Of a stretch of DNA of 64,000 nucleotides, positions 36,981 through 46,268 are shown piece by piece. The notes beneath the pieces were generated by a model, which did no database searches, was not told the DNA's origin, and saw nothing but the letters and a program-made list of their open reading frames with translations. Numbering within the stretch: the stretch's first letter is position 1; each line of letters starts with the position of its first letter. This stretch comes from Parapedobacter koreensis (GTDB taxonomy: Bacteria > Bacteroidota > Bacteroidia > Sphingobacteriales > Sphingobacteriaceae), in assembly GCF_900109365.1 (NCBI RefSeq), contig NZ_FNZR01000008.1, positions 124,001-188,000 on the forward strand. The letters run 5' to 3'. Made by a program: the position numbers and the translations under genes.

Positions 36981-36988
36981 TATCTTTG
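36981..36988 (+). promoter_or_regulatory. -7 box immediately before the gene at 36996
   Basis: TATCTTTG is an exact TANNTTTG match ending 7 bases before the ATG, implying a leaderless or nearly leaderless transcript. Confidence 0.5.
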
Positions 36989-36995
36989 CGTTACG

Positions 36996-37454
36996 ATGGA
37001 ACGTATTTGGATATACCAGGCCGATCGGCAGTTGACCGACGGTGAGAAAGCCTATATATTAGGGAAATTGGAGGGATTCACCTCCCAATGGAAAGCCCAT
37101 GGCAAGGCGTTAGCCGCTAAAGCCGAAATCCGTTATAACCGATTTATTATTGTCATGGTTGATGATGCGGTGGCACCACCTACCGGTTGCTCAATCGATA
37201 AATCCGTGCACCTCCTCAAGGAGATTGAGCAAGCGACGGGGCTCAGCCTGTTTGATCGCATGCAGGTTGCTTATCGCCATGCAGATGAAATCAAAGCGGT
37301 GTCCCGCACCGAATTCGAACGGCTTATTGCCACAGGTGAGGTGACAGACGATACCATCGTATTCAATAATCTCGTGCCTTCCTATCCCGAGTTGGTAGAC
37401 AAATGGGAAGTTCCCTTGCGGCAAAGTTGGCATGCTACGATATTTTCACGTTAG
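36996..37454 (+). CDS. Conserved Bacteroidota protein of unknown function
   Basis: A 152-residue soluble protein starting MERIWIYQADRQLTDGE. Similar proteins are common in Bacteroidota and, as I recall, are often named ABC transporter ATPase, but there is no Walker A, signature or Walker B motif here. The conserved-looking patch is GCSIDKSVHLLKEIE near residue 65. It lies 33 bases after the oxidase operon with its own -7 box, so it is probably a separate unit. I assign no function. Confidence 0.8.
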   Translation: MERIWIYQADRQLTDGEKAYILGKLEGFTSQWKAHGKALAAKAEIRYNRFIIVMVDDAVAPPTGCSIDKSVHLLKEIEQATGLSLFDRMQVAYRHADEIKAVSRTEFERLIATGEVTDDTIVFNNLVPSYPELVDKWEVPLRQSWHATIFSR

Positions 37455-37483
37455 CAGGCAAGAGGATATGCCTGCAAATAACA

Positions 37484-37530
37484 ACGGCTTGCCAAACAAC
37501 GTTTTTGTTATTAATTGGCAAGCCGTTTTC
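37484..37530. terminator. Bidirectional terminator between convergent genes
   Basis: A 13-base perfect stem AACGGCTTGCCAA/TTGGCAAGCCGTT (37484-37496 with 37516-37528) with a 19-base loop, followed by TT on the plus strand. A second hairpin GCAGGCA/TGCCTGC lies just upstream (37455-37476). Together they serve the gene at 36996 and, in the other direction, the metalloprotease gene. Confidence 0.7.
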
Positions 37531-37550
37531 AGTTCAGGCGCTGTTTACCT

Positions 37551-40121
37551 CTAATCCTTTCCTATTTCGAGACTCGCATCTATCCGCGCAAGCAGGTCTT
37601 GGAGATGAAATTTACTTAAGTTATCCTTGGTAGCGCGGATGGCGGTGCTGACACGGTTACGGAGGATGATCAGTTGTCCGCGTGCGACGCTGCTCACGTC
37701 CGACTGGGTCGGATCGGGCACGCCGCGGCTTCTCATCTCTGCCGAAGGGGGTGTCAGCAGGTCCGCAAGACTGCCTACATAATGCTTCTGCAGATTTCGC
37801 CGATAGATATCAATTGCCTGCCCCTTAGCCAATTCACTCCATATCCCTTTATCAAGATCGTTGAAAAGATCGGTTACCCGATAGGTGTTCGTGCCCAGCT
37901 TTGCTTCGGCTTTCAGCAGGTTGTTGATTGTCCGTGTACTGATAATCCGATCGACTGTCGCGTTTTGTACCCGTCCGATCAAAGCCATAGGGTCTGCGCC
38001 GGATTTGTTCGCGACATCTTGGCTGATCAGCCATTTGGGCGTAGCAAACACTTCTTTGTTGAGGAAGTTGGCAGCCCGTCGTTGTTTATCGGTAGGTACG
38101 GTGCTGTATACGTCTCCTGCTTGCTCCACCGTCTTGGGTGTCTCATAGATTCCACCAATGTTTTTGGCCACATGACCAGCATATCGGCCAAATTGGGTAA
38201 TCACTTCGCCATACATGGTCCCTAAATCATTGTACTGCTGATTGGGCTGTTTGGTCCATTCGACGAGATTAGGCACAATGCGCTGGAGATTTTTGATGCC
38301 ATAGCTGCTGGCCAGTATGGCGTCATCGCCAAGGTCTTCATTCTGCGACCGAGGGTCGTCAGGGTTGGTTTCCGTACCGAACCAATAGGTGGGATCGGTA
38401 ACCTTTCCCGTGATCCACTGATTAAGGATGGGAAGCTCTTCAGTCGCCGATGCCGCCTGTGGGATGAGTTTATAACCCCATTCGATAGCCCATTTGTCAT
38501 AATGGTTGATACGGGGATAAAGATCTGCTCCCGAAATACCGTCTCCCGGTTGCGCCACATAGTTGAACCGGGCATAATCCATGATGGAAGCGGCATGGCC
38601 ATGTTCTTTGATCCAGCTGGGGTCACGGAGTTTTTCTACGGGATAAGCCGAGCTGGAGCCAAAGTTATGGCGCAGTCCCAGCGTATGACCCACCTCGTGC
38701 GAGGAAACGAAACGGATCAACTGACCCATCAGTTCATCGTCAAACGTCAGCCTGCGTGCTCGGCCGTCGTTTGGCGAAGCTTGTACAAAATACCAGTTGC
38801 GCAGCAGGTACATCACATTATGATACCAGTTGATATGGCTTTCAATGATTTCGCCACTGCGTGGGTCATTCACATTGGGTCCGCTGGCATTAGGAATATC
38901 GGATGGTTTGTATACGATGGCCGAGTAACGGGCATCTTCCAAGGACCATTCAGGATTTTCTTTGGGTGTAGGCGCCCGTTTGCCCACAATCGCATTCTTG
39001 AAGCCGGCCTGTTCGAATGCCGCTTGCCAATCGTTGACACCTGCAATAAGGTAAGGAATCCATTTCTCTGGTGTTGCGGGGTCTATGTAATATACAATCT
39101 GTTTTTTTGGCTCCACCAATTCACCACGTAGGTATTTCTCCACGTCTTCTTCTTTGGGTTCCAGCCGCCAGCGAGTGATCAGTGATTGCCGTTTTACACC
39201 TTGCGGGTTGGCACCGAAATCGGTATAGCCGACAGCGAAATAACCGACCCTGTTGTCGAAATACCGGCCCCGCATAGGGACTTTCGGCAGTAGGAGGATA
39301 GACGTATTGAGCTCCAACGTAGCCGTTCCTTCCGTATTGCCACCCGAACCGCCTCCCGCTGGACGCCCGCCCGCCCCCTGTGGCGGGGAAAGGTTGTACG
39401 TTTTCACCGTTTTTATTTCGGTATTCTGCGGATAGGAGTGTACCGTACCTACATAAGACTTGTCCGCTTGGAATTGGCCCAGCCGCAGGGAGGTTTTTGA
39501 ACGTCCATCAAAAAAGAACACATCATTGTCTCCGCTGATGTAAGCGGTCACGTCGATGACTGTACTTTTGTTGCCTTTCCCGAAAGCGACGACATCAAAG
39601 CTGTTGACAATTGGCTGCAGGCTGGAGTTCAACAGTGCCTGATACATGTCTTGTGTGCTATCTGCACGCTCGGCAAAGGAAATCTTGCGGAGAAGCACTC
39701 TGTTGTTGGGGCCTTTATCAAAACGGATGACATTACGGTTTATCTGATCACCGGCATATCCGCTCATGCCGGCACGTAGGCCAGCGGCTCCTTTTGAGAT
39801 CCGAGTAACGACCAGGATATCCCGGTCGAACACCGAATCCGGCAGTTCGAAATAATGCTTATCTTCCTGTACGTATATATTGAAGAGGCCGCTGTCAATC
39901 TCGGCATTGGACTTTATAAAATCCTCAAATTTCTTCGGGGCCACTTTCTTTGGGCCTTCGCTCCGTGCTGTGCGTGCGGTAGAATCGCGAGGTGCCGCCG
40001 CTTGGGGTGCCTTCGGTGCATTGGCAGTGGCTTGGGCTGTTTTTCTCTTTGAAGAACAGGAAGGGGCAGCAAGTAGTACCGCCAATCCTACCCCCGTTAA
40101 GAGTAAATAATTTTTTATCAT
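37551..40121 (-). CDS. Zinc-dependent metalloprotease lipoprotein (DUF5117/DUF5118 type)
   Basis: An 856-residue exported protein with lipobox LAAPSC near residue 22. A Lys/Ala/Pro-rich linker is followed by a DUF5118-like segment (KFEDFIKSNAEIDSGLF), a beta-rich DUF5117-like region, and a catalytic domain with HEVGHTLGLRH from His475, the extended metzincin zinc site with Glu476 as catalytic base. A long helical C-terminal region follows. The family is common in Bacteroidota; substrates are not established. It is monocistronic, convergent with the gene at 36996. Confidence 0.9.
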   Translation of the reverse strand: MIKNYLLLTGVGLAVLLAAPSCSSKRKTAQATANAPKAPQAAAPRDSTARTARSEGPKKVAPKKFEDFIKSNAEIDSGLFNIYVQEDKHYFELPDSVFDRDILVVTRISKGAAGLRAGMSGYAGDQINRNVIRFDKGPNNRVLLRKISFAERADSTQDMYQALLNSSLQPIVNSFDVVAFGKGNKSTVIDVTAYISGDNDVFFFDGRSKTSLRLGQFQADKSYVGTVHSYPQNTEIKTVKTYNLSPPQGAGGRPAGGGSGGNTEGTATLELNTSILLLPKVPMRGRYFDNRVGYFAVGYTDFGANPQGVKRQSLITRWRLEPKEEDVEKYLRGELVEPKKQIVYYIDPATPEKWIPYLIAGVNDWQAAFEQAGFKNAIVGKRAPTPKENPEWSLEDARYSAIVYKPSDIPNASGPNVNDPRSGEIIESHINWYHNVMYLLRNWYFVQASPNDGRARRLTFDDELMGQLIRFVSSHEVGHTLGLRHNFGSSSAYPVEKLRDPSWIKEHGHAASIMDYARFNYVAQPGDGISGADLYPRINHYDKWAIEWGYKLIPQAASATEELPILNQWITGKVTDPTYWFGTETNPDDPRSQNEDLGDDAILASSYGIKNLQRIVPNLVEWTKQPNQQYNDLGTMYGEVITQFGRYAGHVAKNIGGIYETPKTVEQAGDVYSTVPTDKQRRAANFLNKEVFATPKWLISQDVANKSGADPMALIGRVQNATVDRIISTRTINNLLKAEAKLGTNTYRVTDLFNDLDKGIWSELAKGQAIDIYRRNLQKHYVGSLADLLTPPSAEMRSRGVPDPTQSDVSSVARGQLIILRNRVSTAIRATKDNLSKFHLQDLLARIDASLEIGKD

Positions 40122-40219
40122 AATAGCAGCATATTGTTAATGCGGTAAAGGTATTATTTTTCCTCTCTGTTTTTTTGACCGATGCCGTTACAGCGGTAAA
40201 ATTGCTGTTTCATATCAAA

Positions 40220-40954
40220 TTATGGGATGTCACTGTAACCCATATAGCGCACAATCACATTCGTTTTCCGATTGATAAACGCGGTGGGCTTTGCCGGCGA
40301 CCAACGCCTCGGATTGGGTAGTACCGCTATCAGTAGCGCTGCTTGGCGTTTCGTCAGATTGCTTGCAGATTTGCCATAGTAATATTGCGTTGCCGCTTCA
40401 GCGCCATACAATCCATCTCCGGTTTCAATGACATTCAGGTAGACCTCAAGGATTCGTTTTTTACTCCAGAACAATTCGATCAATACCGTAAAATACGTTT
40501 CGAATCCTTTGCGTATCCAGGAGCGACCGGGCCAGAGAAATACATTCTTGGCAGTCTGCTGGCTGATGGTGCTCCCCCCACGGAGTGCGCCGCCCCCTTG
40601 GTTGCGCCGGAAGGCGTCGGCAATGGCTTTGCGGTCGAACCCCCAATGTTCCATGAAGCGGGCATCCTCACCCGAAATGGCCGCCCGTTTCAAATTGTCG
40701 GATAAATCTTCATACGATACCCATTGCTTCGTGATTTTCCATGCTTTGCCGTCGCTTTTGCGTTCGAACCCCCGCTGTACCATCAGCCAAGTGATGGGCG
40801 GGTTGATAAAGCACAGTAGGAGTACCCACCCAAGGGTAACGGCAAAAAAGTAGGCCACTATCCGCAATGTCCAGCGGAGGTATACGTTCCGGATTACAGG
40901 GATAAACCGGACTATGCTTTTCGTCAGTTTTCGGCGTTTTCGTTTGGCTGCCAT
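40220..40954 (-). CDS. mtgA: Monofunctional peptidoglycan glycosyltransferase
   Basis: GT51 enzyme that polymerises lipid II into glycan strands. From ATG 40954 (MAAKRKRRK; 244 residues) it has a basic tail, one membrane anchor (WTLRIVAYFFAVTLGWVLLL) and the GT51 domain. Motif 1 has the catalytic Glu in AAISGEDARFMEHWGFD; GGSTISQQTAKN and KKRILEVYLNVIETG are the next motifs. There is no transpeptidase domain. It is divergent from mutS. Confidence 0.95.
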   Translation of the reverse strand: MAAKRKRRKLTKSIVRFIPVIRNVYLRWTLRIVAYFFAVTLGWVLLLCFINPPITWLMVQRGFERKSDGKAWKITKQWVSYEDLSDNLKRAAISGEDARFMEHWGFDRKAIADAFRRNQGGGALRGGSTISQQTAKNVFLWPGRSWIRKGFETYFTVLIELFWSKKRILEVYLNVIETGDGLYGAEAATQYYYGKSASNLTKRQAALLIAVLPNPRRWSPAKPTAFINRKTNVIVRYMGYSDIP

Positions 40955-40985
40955 TGTTTTCGTGATGCGAATATACAAATAGAAA

Positions 40986-41017
40986 CTTGTCAAATCCCTG
41001 CAATAATCCTATTTTTA
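40986..41017 (+). promoter_or_regulatory. Promoter of mutS
   Basis: CTTG (40986-40989), 20 bases, TATTTTTA (41010-41017). Transcription would begin about 20 bases before the TTG start at 41043. Confidence 0.5.
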
Positions 41018-41042
41018 CGCCCACGCAAAAAAATAACCTACA

Positions 41043-43652
41043 TTGGCAAAGGCAGCAAAGAAAGAGACCCCATTGATGCAGCAGTACAACAGCATCAAGG
41101 TGAAATACCCCGGTGCGTTGTTGCTATTCCGTGTGGGTGATTTCTATGAAACCTTTGGCGAAGATGCAATAAAAGCCGCTGGCATTTTGGGTATTGTGCT
41201 GACCAAACGGGGCAATGGCAGCGAATCGGAGACGGCTTTGGCAGGTTTTCCGCACCACTCGCTTGAAACGTACCTGCCCAAATTGGTCCGTGCCGGGCAG
41301 CGTGTGGCGATATGCGATCAGTTGGAGGATCCGAAAACCACCAAGACTATTGTAAAGCGCGGTGTGACCGAGCTCGTGACACCGGGTGTATCCTATAATG
41401 ACAATATCGTCCAGCAAAAGGCTAATAACTACCTTGCCTCTGTTTTCTTCGATAAAAGCGCAATAGGCATTGCTTTTCTGGATATTTCCACGGGCGAATT
41501 TTTGGTATCACAGGGCAATGCAGCATACATCGATAAACTGCTGCAGGGATTCAAGCCCACGGAAGTCATCATGGGTAAGCGCCAGTACAAAGCGTTTGTA
41601 GACGAATTTGGCGCTAATTTTTATACCTATACGCTCGATGAATGGCCATACAGTGGTGATTACGCTCAGGAAACGTTGCTTAAGCATTTTGAAGTAAAAT
41701 CGCTGAAAGGCTTTGGCATTGACCGGTTGTCATCGGGCATCGTAGCGGCAGGTGTAGCGTTGCATTACCTCAACGAAACCGAACACCGCAACCTGCAGCA
41801 TATATCCAACATTTCGCGTATTGAGGAAGACCGCTATATGTGGCTTGACCGTTTTACCATCCGCAACCTGGAATTGGTGGGCTCGGCCAATGAAAATGCC
41901 GTGACCCTGGTAGACGTGTTGGATCAAACTTCATCGCCGATGGGGGCCCGGCTGCTTAAGCGCTGGATAGTGATGCCGCTGAAAGATCAGGCAGCCATTA
42001 ACGAACGGCTTGCCGTGGTTGATTATTTATGCCGCCATGGCGAGCTTCGCGAAGAGCTGGTACGCGAAATCCGGCAGATCGGTGATTTGGAGCGGCTGAT
42101 TAGCAAGATTGGCCTCCAAAAGGCCAATCCCCGGGAAGTTGCCCAGCTCCGGCGGGCGCTGCAAGCGATTGACAGGCTGAAAACATTGGCCAGCGGTGCA
42201 GATGTGGAAGCATTGGGCATTATCGCCGAGCAACTGAATCCCTGTACCCGCATCAGCGAGCGTATCGCAACCCATCTTCATCCCGAGCCTCCGGTATTGA
42301 TCAGCAAAGGCAATGTCATTGCAGCCGGTGTCGATGAGGAATTGGACAAACTACGGAAGGTCGCTTACGGCGGTAAAGATTACCTGCTGGAAATCCAGAA
42401 ACGGGAATCAGAAGCTACGGGTATCCCTTCATTGAAGATTGCTTTTAATAACGTGTTTGGATATTACCTGGAGGTGACCAATGCCCACAAGGATAAAGTA
42501 CCCGCCGGATGGGTGCGCAAGCAGACCTTAGTCAATGCAGAGCGCTACATTACGGAAGAACTTAAAGAATACGAAGAGCAGATATTAGGTGCGGAGGAAA
42601 AGATTCAGGCGCTGGAGACCCGGTTGTACGGAGCGTTGATAGCGGCTGTCGCCGAGTATATCAAACCTGTCCAGCACAACGCCCACTTGGTGGCCCAGCT
42701 TGATGTGCTGGTTAATTTCGCGGTGATTTCCGAAAAAAACCACTACGTAAGACCGGAAGTGAATAATGGCACGGCCATTGACATCAAAGGAGGGCGCCAT
42801 CCGGTGATCGAGCAGCACCTGCCGGTAGGTGAAGACTACATTACCAACGATGTTTTCCTGGATACCGAGACCCAACAGATCATCATCATCACCGGGCCTA
42901 ATATGGCCGGAAAGTCGGCGCTGTTGCGCCAGACAGGCTTGATTGTGCTCATGGCCCAGATGGGGTGTTTTGTACCGGCCAAGGAAGCCCGGATTGGGCT
43001 GGTCGACAAAATATTTACCCGCGTGGGCGCATCGGACAACCTGTCGTCCGGAGAGTCTACATTTATGGTGGAGATGAATGAGACCGCCAGCATCATGAAT
43101 AACCTCTCCGAGCGGAGCCTGATCCTGCTCGATGAGATCGGACGCGGTACCAGTACCTACGATGGCATATCCATTGCCTGGGCCATTGCGGAGTTTTTGC
43201 ACCATCACCCCACGGTGAGGGCCAAAACCCTTTTTGCCACCCACTATCATGAGTTAAACGAATTGGCGACTTCCTTCCCAAGGATTAAAAACTATAATGT
43301 TTCCGTAAAGGAAGTGAACAACAAAGTGATCTTCCTGCGCAAATTGGTGCCCGGTGGAAGTGAGCATAGTTTTGGCCTCCATGTGGCTAAGCTGGCCGGA
43401 ATGCCGCCCAAGCTGCTACAACGGGCCAACGAGATCCTCAAGCGGCTGGAACAGGAGCGTACCGGCGGTGAGCGCATCAAGGATAGTATCAAAAAAATCC
43501 AGAAGCAGGCTTATCAATTGCAGATGTTTTCCATAGATGACCCCATCCTCGTGAAAATCCGTGATATGCTCAATAACCTTGACGTCAATACCCTTACCCC
43601 CGTGGAGGCCTTGATGAAACTGGATGAGATCCAACGGTTGTTGAAAAATTAA
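41043..43652 (+). CDS. mutS: DNA mismatch repair protein MutS
   Basis: Mismatch recognition ATPase, 869 residues. The start appears to be TTG at 41043 (then [14 protein letters not shown]), as homologues in the phylum also begin with a short basic lead before ETPLM; ATG 41076 would remove it. Domain I has the mismatch-probing Phe-x-Glu in [10 protein letters not shown]. The ATPase domain has Walker [14 protein letters not shown] (about residues 620-632) and Walker [17 protein letters not shown], then ATHYHEL. The length and the intact F-x-E motif mark true MutS, not MutS2. Confidence 0.97.
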   Translation: MAKAAKKETPLMQQYNSIKVKYPGALLLFRVGDFYETFGEDAIKAAGILGIVLTKRGNGSESETALAGFPHHSLETYLPKLVRAGQRVAICDQLEDPKTTKTIVKRGVTELVTPGVSYNDNIVQQKANNYLASVFFDKSAIGIAFLDISTGEFLVSQGNAAYIDKLLQGFKPTEVIMGKRQYKAFVDEFGANFYTYTLDEWPYSGDYAQETLLKHFEVKSLKGFGIDRLSSGIVAAGVALHYLNETEHRNLQHISNISRIEEDRYMWLDRFTIRNLELVGSANENAVTLVDVLDQTSSPMGARLLKRWIVMPLKDQAAINERLAVVDYLCRHGELREELVREIRQIGDLERLISKIGLQKANPREVAQLRRALQAIDRLKTLASGADVEALGIIAEQLNPCTRISERIATHLHPEPPVLISKGNVIAAGVDEELDKLRKVAYGGKDYLLEIQKRESEATGIPSLKIAFNNVFGYYLEVTNAHKDKVPAGWVRKQTLVNAERYITEELKEYEEQILGAEEKIQALETRLYGALIAAVAEYIKPVQHNAHLVAQLDVLVNFAVISEKNHYVRPEVNNGTAIDIKGGRHPVIEQHLPVGEDYITNDVFLDTETQQIIIITGPNMAGKSALLRQTGLIVLMAQMGCFVPAKEARIGLVDKIFTRVGASDNLSSGESTFMVEMNETASIMNNLSERSLILLDEIGRGTSTYDGISIAWAIAEFLHHHPTVRAKTLFATHYHELNELATSFPRIKNYNVSVKEVNNKVIFLRKLVPGGSEHSFGLHVAKLAGMPPKLLQRANEILKRLEQERTGGERIKDSIKKIQKQAYQLQMFSIDDPILVKIRDMLNNLDVNTLTPVEALMKLDEIQRLLKN

Positions 43653-43775
43653 GTTCTATTTTTCGTAGCAGCTGTTACGTCCTTGCCAGCCGTTCGTTAA
43701 ACGTTGGCATGATTTCGGTAGTCATACAGAAAACGGATTAATGAATTTGATGTTATGCTCAGCGAAACGGCAGTC

Positions 43776-43806
43776 TTTGTTTATTTCAGTTTTTTACGTT
43801 CATTTG
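43776..43806 (+). promoter_or_regulatory. Possible promoter of the dihydroorotase gene
   Basis: TTTG (43776-43779), 19 bases, TTCATTTG (43799-43806), which deviates from TANNTTTG at the second base. It lies about 50 bases before the ATG in an otherwise featureless 200-base gap. Confidence 0.35.
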
Positions 43807-43854
43807 CACGTACGGGGCTTTGTGTTTGAGCAAGGATACCGAATCGGATAGGAC

Positions 43855-45201
43855 ATGGCAAAACAGACATCAACGATACTCCTTAAGGCACCGACAATCG
43901 TCAATGAAGGGCAGGTCTATAGTTCGGACGTGTTGATGGTGGATGGTGTAATCGAACGAATTGCACCGGAAATCGCACACCCCACGGCAACAGAAATCAA
44001 TGCCGAAGGCTTGCACCTCTTACCCGGCTTAATCGATGACCAAGTGCACTTCCGGGAGCCTGGGCTTACCCACAAGGCGGATATCTGGCATGAAAGCCGC
44101 GCGGCAGTAGCCGGCGGGACGACATCTTTCATGGAGATGCCCAACACGGTGCCCAATACGCTTACGCAGCAATTGCTGCAAGCTAAATACGACATCGCAG
44201 CTACCCAATCCTTGGCCAATTATTCCTTTTATATGGGAGCGGCCAATGACAACCTTGATGAAGTATTGCGCACCAACCCCCGCGAGGTCTGCGGCATTAA
44301 AGTGTTTATGGGATCATCCACGGGCAACATGCTGGTGGATAATGAGCATACGTTGGAAGGCATATTTGCCAATTCACCGATGCTCATCGCTACGCACTGC
44401 GAAGACGAGGCCACCATCAGGAAAAACCTCCAATTGTATAAAGCCATGCATGGCGATGACCTCACGGTGGATATGCATCCGCTTATCCGATCGGCGGAAG
44501 CGTGCTACATATCGTCTTCCCGTGCTGTGACGCTGGCAAAGAGGCACGGTACGCGCCTGCATATCCTTCATATCTCTACCGCCAAGGAAACCAATCTCTT
44601 TGACAGCGGCACACCATTGGCGGCTAAGCGAATCACCGCAGAGGCCTGCATACACCACCTTTGGTTTAGCGATGCCGACTATGCTGAAAAAGGCAATTTT
44701 ATCAAATGGAACCCCGCAGTGAAAACCATGCAAGATCGTGCAGGTATACTTCAAGCGGTACTTGACGGACGGATAGACGTGATTGCCACCGATCATGCCC
44801 CCCATACGTTGGCCGAAAAATCACAGCCGTATTTGCAGGCACCTTCTGGAGGCCCATTGGTACAGCATGCTTTGCAGGCATTATTGGATATGCACCACGA
44901 TGGCAAGCTGACGTTAGAACAGTTGGTGCAAAAGACGGCCCACAATACCGCGACCTGCTTCCAGTTAGATAGGCGCGGTTTTGTCCGTGAGGGGTACTGG
45001 GCAGATCTTGTCTTGGTCGACTTGAATAAGCCCTATACCGTCAGCAAGGAGAACATCCTGTCAAAATGCGGTTGGTCGCCATTCGAGGGGCACACGTTCC
45101 AATCGACCATCACCCATACATTTGTATCGGGCAACCTGGTGTATGATCACGGTGCTGTGCTGGAAAGTGGTAGTGGGCACCGCCTGCTGTTCAACCGCTA
45201 A
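43855..45201 (+). CDS. pyrC: Dihydroorotase
   Basis: Amidohydrolase of 448 residues that would cyclise carbamoyl-aspartate to dihydroorotate in pyrimidine synthesis. Motifs: PGLIDDQVHFREPG near residue 55, FMEMPNTVPNT, ATHCEDEATI, LHILHIST and the catalytic Asp in ATDHAPHT. In the usual metal-binding HxH the first His is Gln (DQVHF instead of DHVHF); I recall the same variant in other Bacteroidota. All other ligand positions look intact, so a functional enzyme is likely. An allantoinase- or hydantoinase-like role is a less likely alternative. Confidence 0.88.
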   Translation: MAKQTSTILLKAPTIVNEGQVYSSDVLMVDGVIERIAPEIAHPTATEINAEGLHLLPGLIDDQVHFREPGLTHKADIWHESRAAVAGGTTSFMEMPNTVPNTLTQQLLQAKYDIAATQSLANYSFYMGAANDNLDEVLRTNPREVCGIKVFMGSSTGNMLVDNEHTLEGIFANSPMLIATHCEDEATIRKNLQLYKAMHGDDLTVDMHPLIRSAEACYISSSRAVTLAKRHGTRLHILHISTAKETNLFDSGTPLAAKRITAEACIHHLWFSDADYAEKGNFIKWNPAVKTMQDRAGILQAVLDGRIDVIATDHAPHTLAEKSQPYLQAPSGGPLVQHALQALLDMHHDGKLTLEQLVQKTAHNTATCFQLDRRGFVREGYWADLVLVDLNKPYTVSKENILSKCGWSPFEGHTFQSTITHTFVSGNLVYDHGAVLESGSGHRLLFNR

Positions 45202-45221
45202 CATATTCCCCTATAGACAAC

Positions 45222-46268
45222 ATGGACAAACGAACCTTCATCAAAACGTTGGGTATGGGGATGGCTGCCTTACCCGGATCAAACTTGGCTTTAACTAAGG
45301 TAAACCGCCATATTCCCACGGTTTATCCACCGCTGATCCGAAGGGGAGACACCATCGGTATCATCACACCATCATCCGCATTGGTAGACACCGAAGGATA
45401 TGCCATCGCCGATAAAAACTTCAGTATCCTTGGGCTTCGTGTCAAATGGGGGCAGCATGTGGGGGAAAAATATGGGCACCTGGCGGGCAAAGATGAGGCG
45501 CGTATTGCTGATATACACGACATGTTTGCCGATCCAACCGTGAAAGCTATTGTATGCCTACGGGGTGGTTCCGGTGCGGTGAGGCTGCTGGACAAGCTGG
45601 ATTATGATCTCATTGCCCGCAATCCCAAGATTTTTCTGGGCTATAGTGATATCACGGCGTTTCATCAAGCCATCCACACCCAGACGGGATTGGTTACCTT
45701 CCACGGTGCTGTAGCCAATAGCCCATGGACGCCAATAATCATCAACCAATTTGAGCAGCTTTTTTTTAATGGAAGTGTGCCTAATTATGCACAGTTGGGA
45801 AAGTGCATTTTTACCAAAGCAGATCCACAAGATGTTGTACGGACCATTACGCCCGGGGTGGCCGAAGGTAAGCTCTTGGGGGGAAACCTTACGGTATTGA
45901 CGGGCATCGCCGGTTCAAACTATTACCCGGATTTTGAAGATAGCATCTTGTTCTTGGAAGAGGTGGGCGAAGAGCCTTACCGCATCGATCGCATGCTCGG
46001 CCAGTTGGCATTGTCGGGAGCATTGCGTAAAATCAAAGGGCTTATCTTTGGTAAATGTTCGGATTGCGAAGCAAAGCATCCGGATAAATCATTGACATTG
46101 CAACAAATATTGGATGATTATGTTGTACCATTGGGAATACCTGCATACCAAGGCGCACTTATCGGGCATATCGATGAGCAGTTTATCCTGCCTATCGGCG
46201 CAAGGGTACGCATGAACGCCGCAAATGGCAGTATTACCGTATTGGAAAACATATTTTCAATGGTATGA
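45222..46268 (+). CDS. LD-carboxypeptidase, peptidase family S66
   Basis: Serine carboxypeptidase expected to remove the terminal D-Ala from murein tetrapeptides during recycling, 348 residues. The N-terminus is Tat-like but has Lys-Arg (MDKRTFIKTLGMGMAAL), so an exported form is possible. The family pattern is clear: GDTIGIITPSS, CLRGGSGAVRLLDKLDY, nucleophile Ser in FLGYSDIT, Glu in LFLEEVGEEPYRIDRML, and His in GALIGHIDE. It overlaps the next gene by 4 bases, indicating translational coupling. Confidence 0.92.
   Translation: MDKRTFIKTLGMGMAALPGSNLALTKVNRHIPTVYPPLIRRGDTIGIITPSSALVDTEGYAIADKNFSILGLRVKWGQHVGEKYGHLAGKDEARIADIHDMFADPTVKAIVCLRGGSGAVRLLDKLDYDLIARNPKIFLGYSDITAFHQAIHTQTGLVTFHGAVANSPWTPIIINQFEQLFFNGSVPNYAQLGKCIFTKADPQDVVRTITPGVAEGKLLGGNLTVLTGIAGSNYYPDFEDSILFLEEVGEEPYRIDRMLGQLALSGALRKIKGLIFGKCSDCEAKHPDKSLTLQQILDDYVVPLGIPAYQGALIGHIDEQFILPIGARVRMNAANGSITVLENIFSMV

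Noticed and set aside
42585-43250. 221-codon minus-strand frame
   Set aside because: Lies opposite the MutS ATPase domain, including its Walker motifs.
43685-43715. Hairpin GCCAGCCGTT/AACGTTGGC after mutS
   Set aside because: The stem is imperfect and no T run follows; not enough for a terminator.
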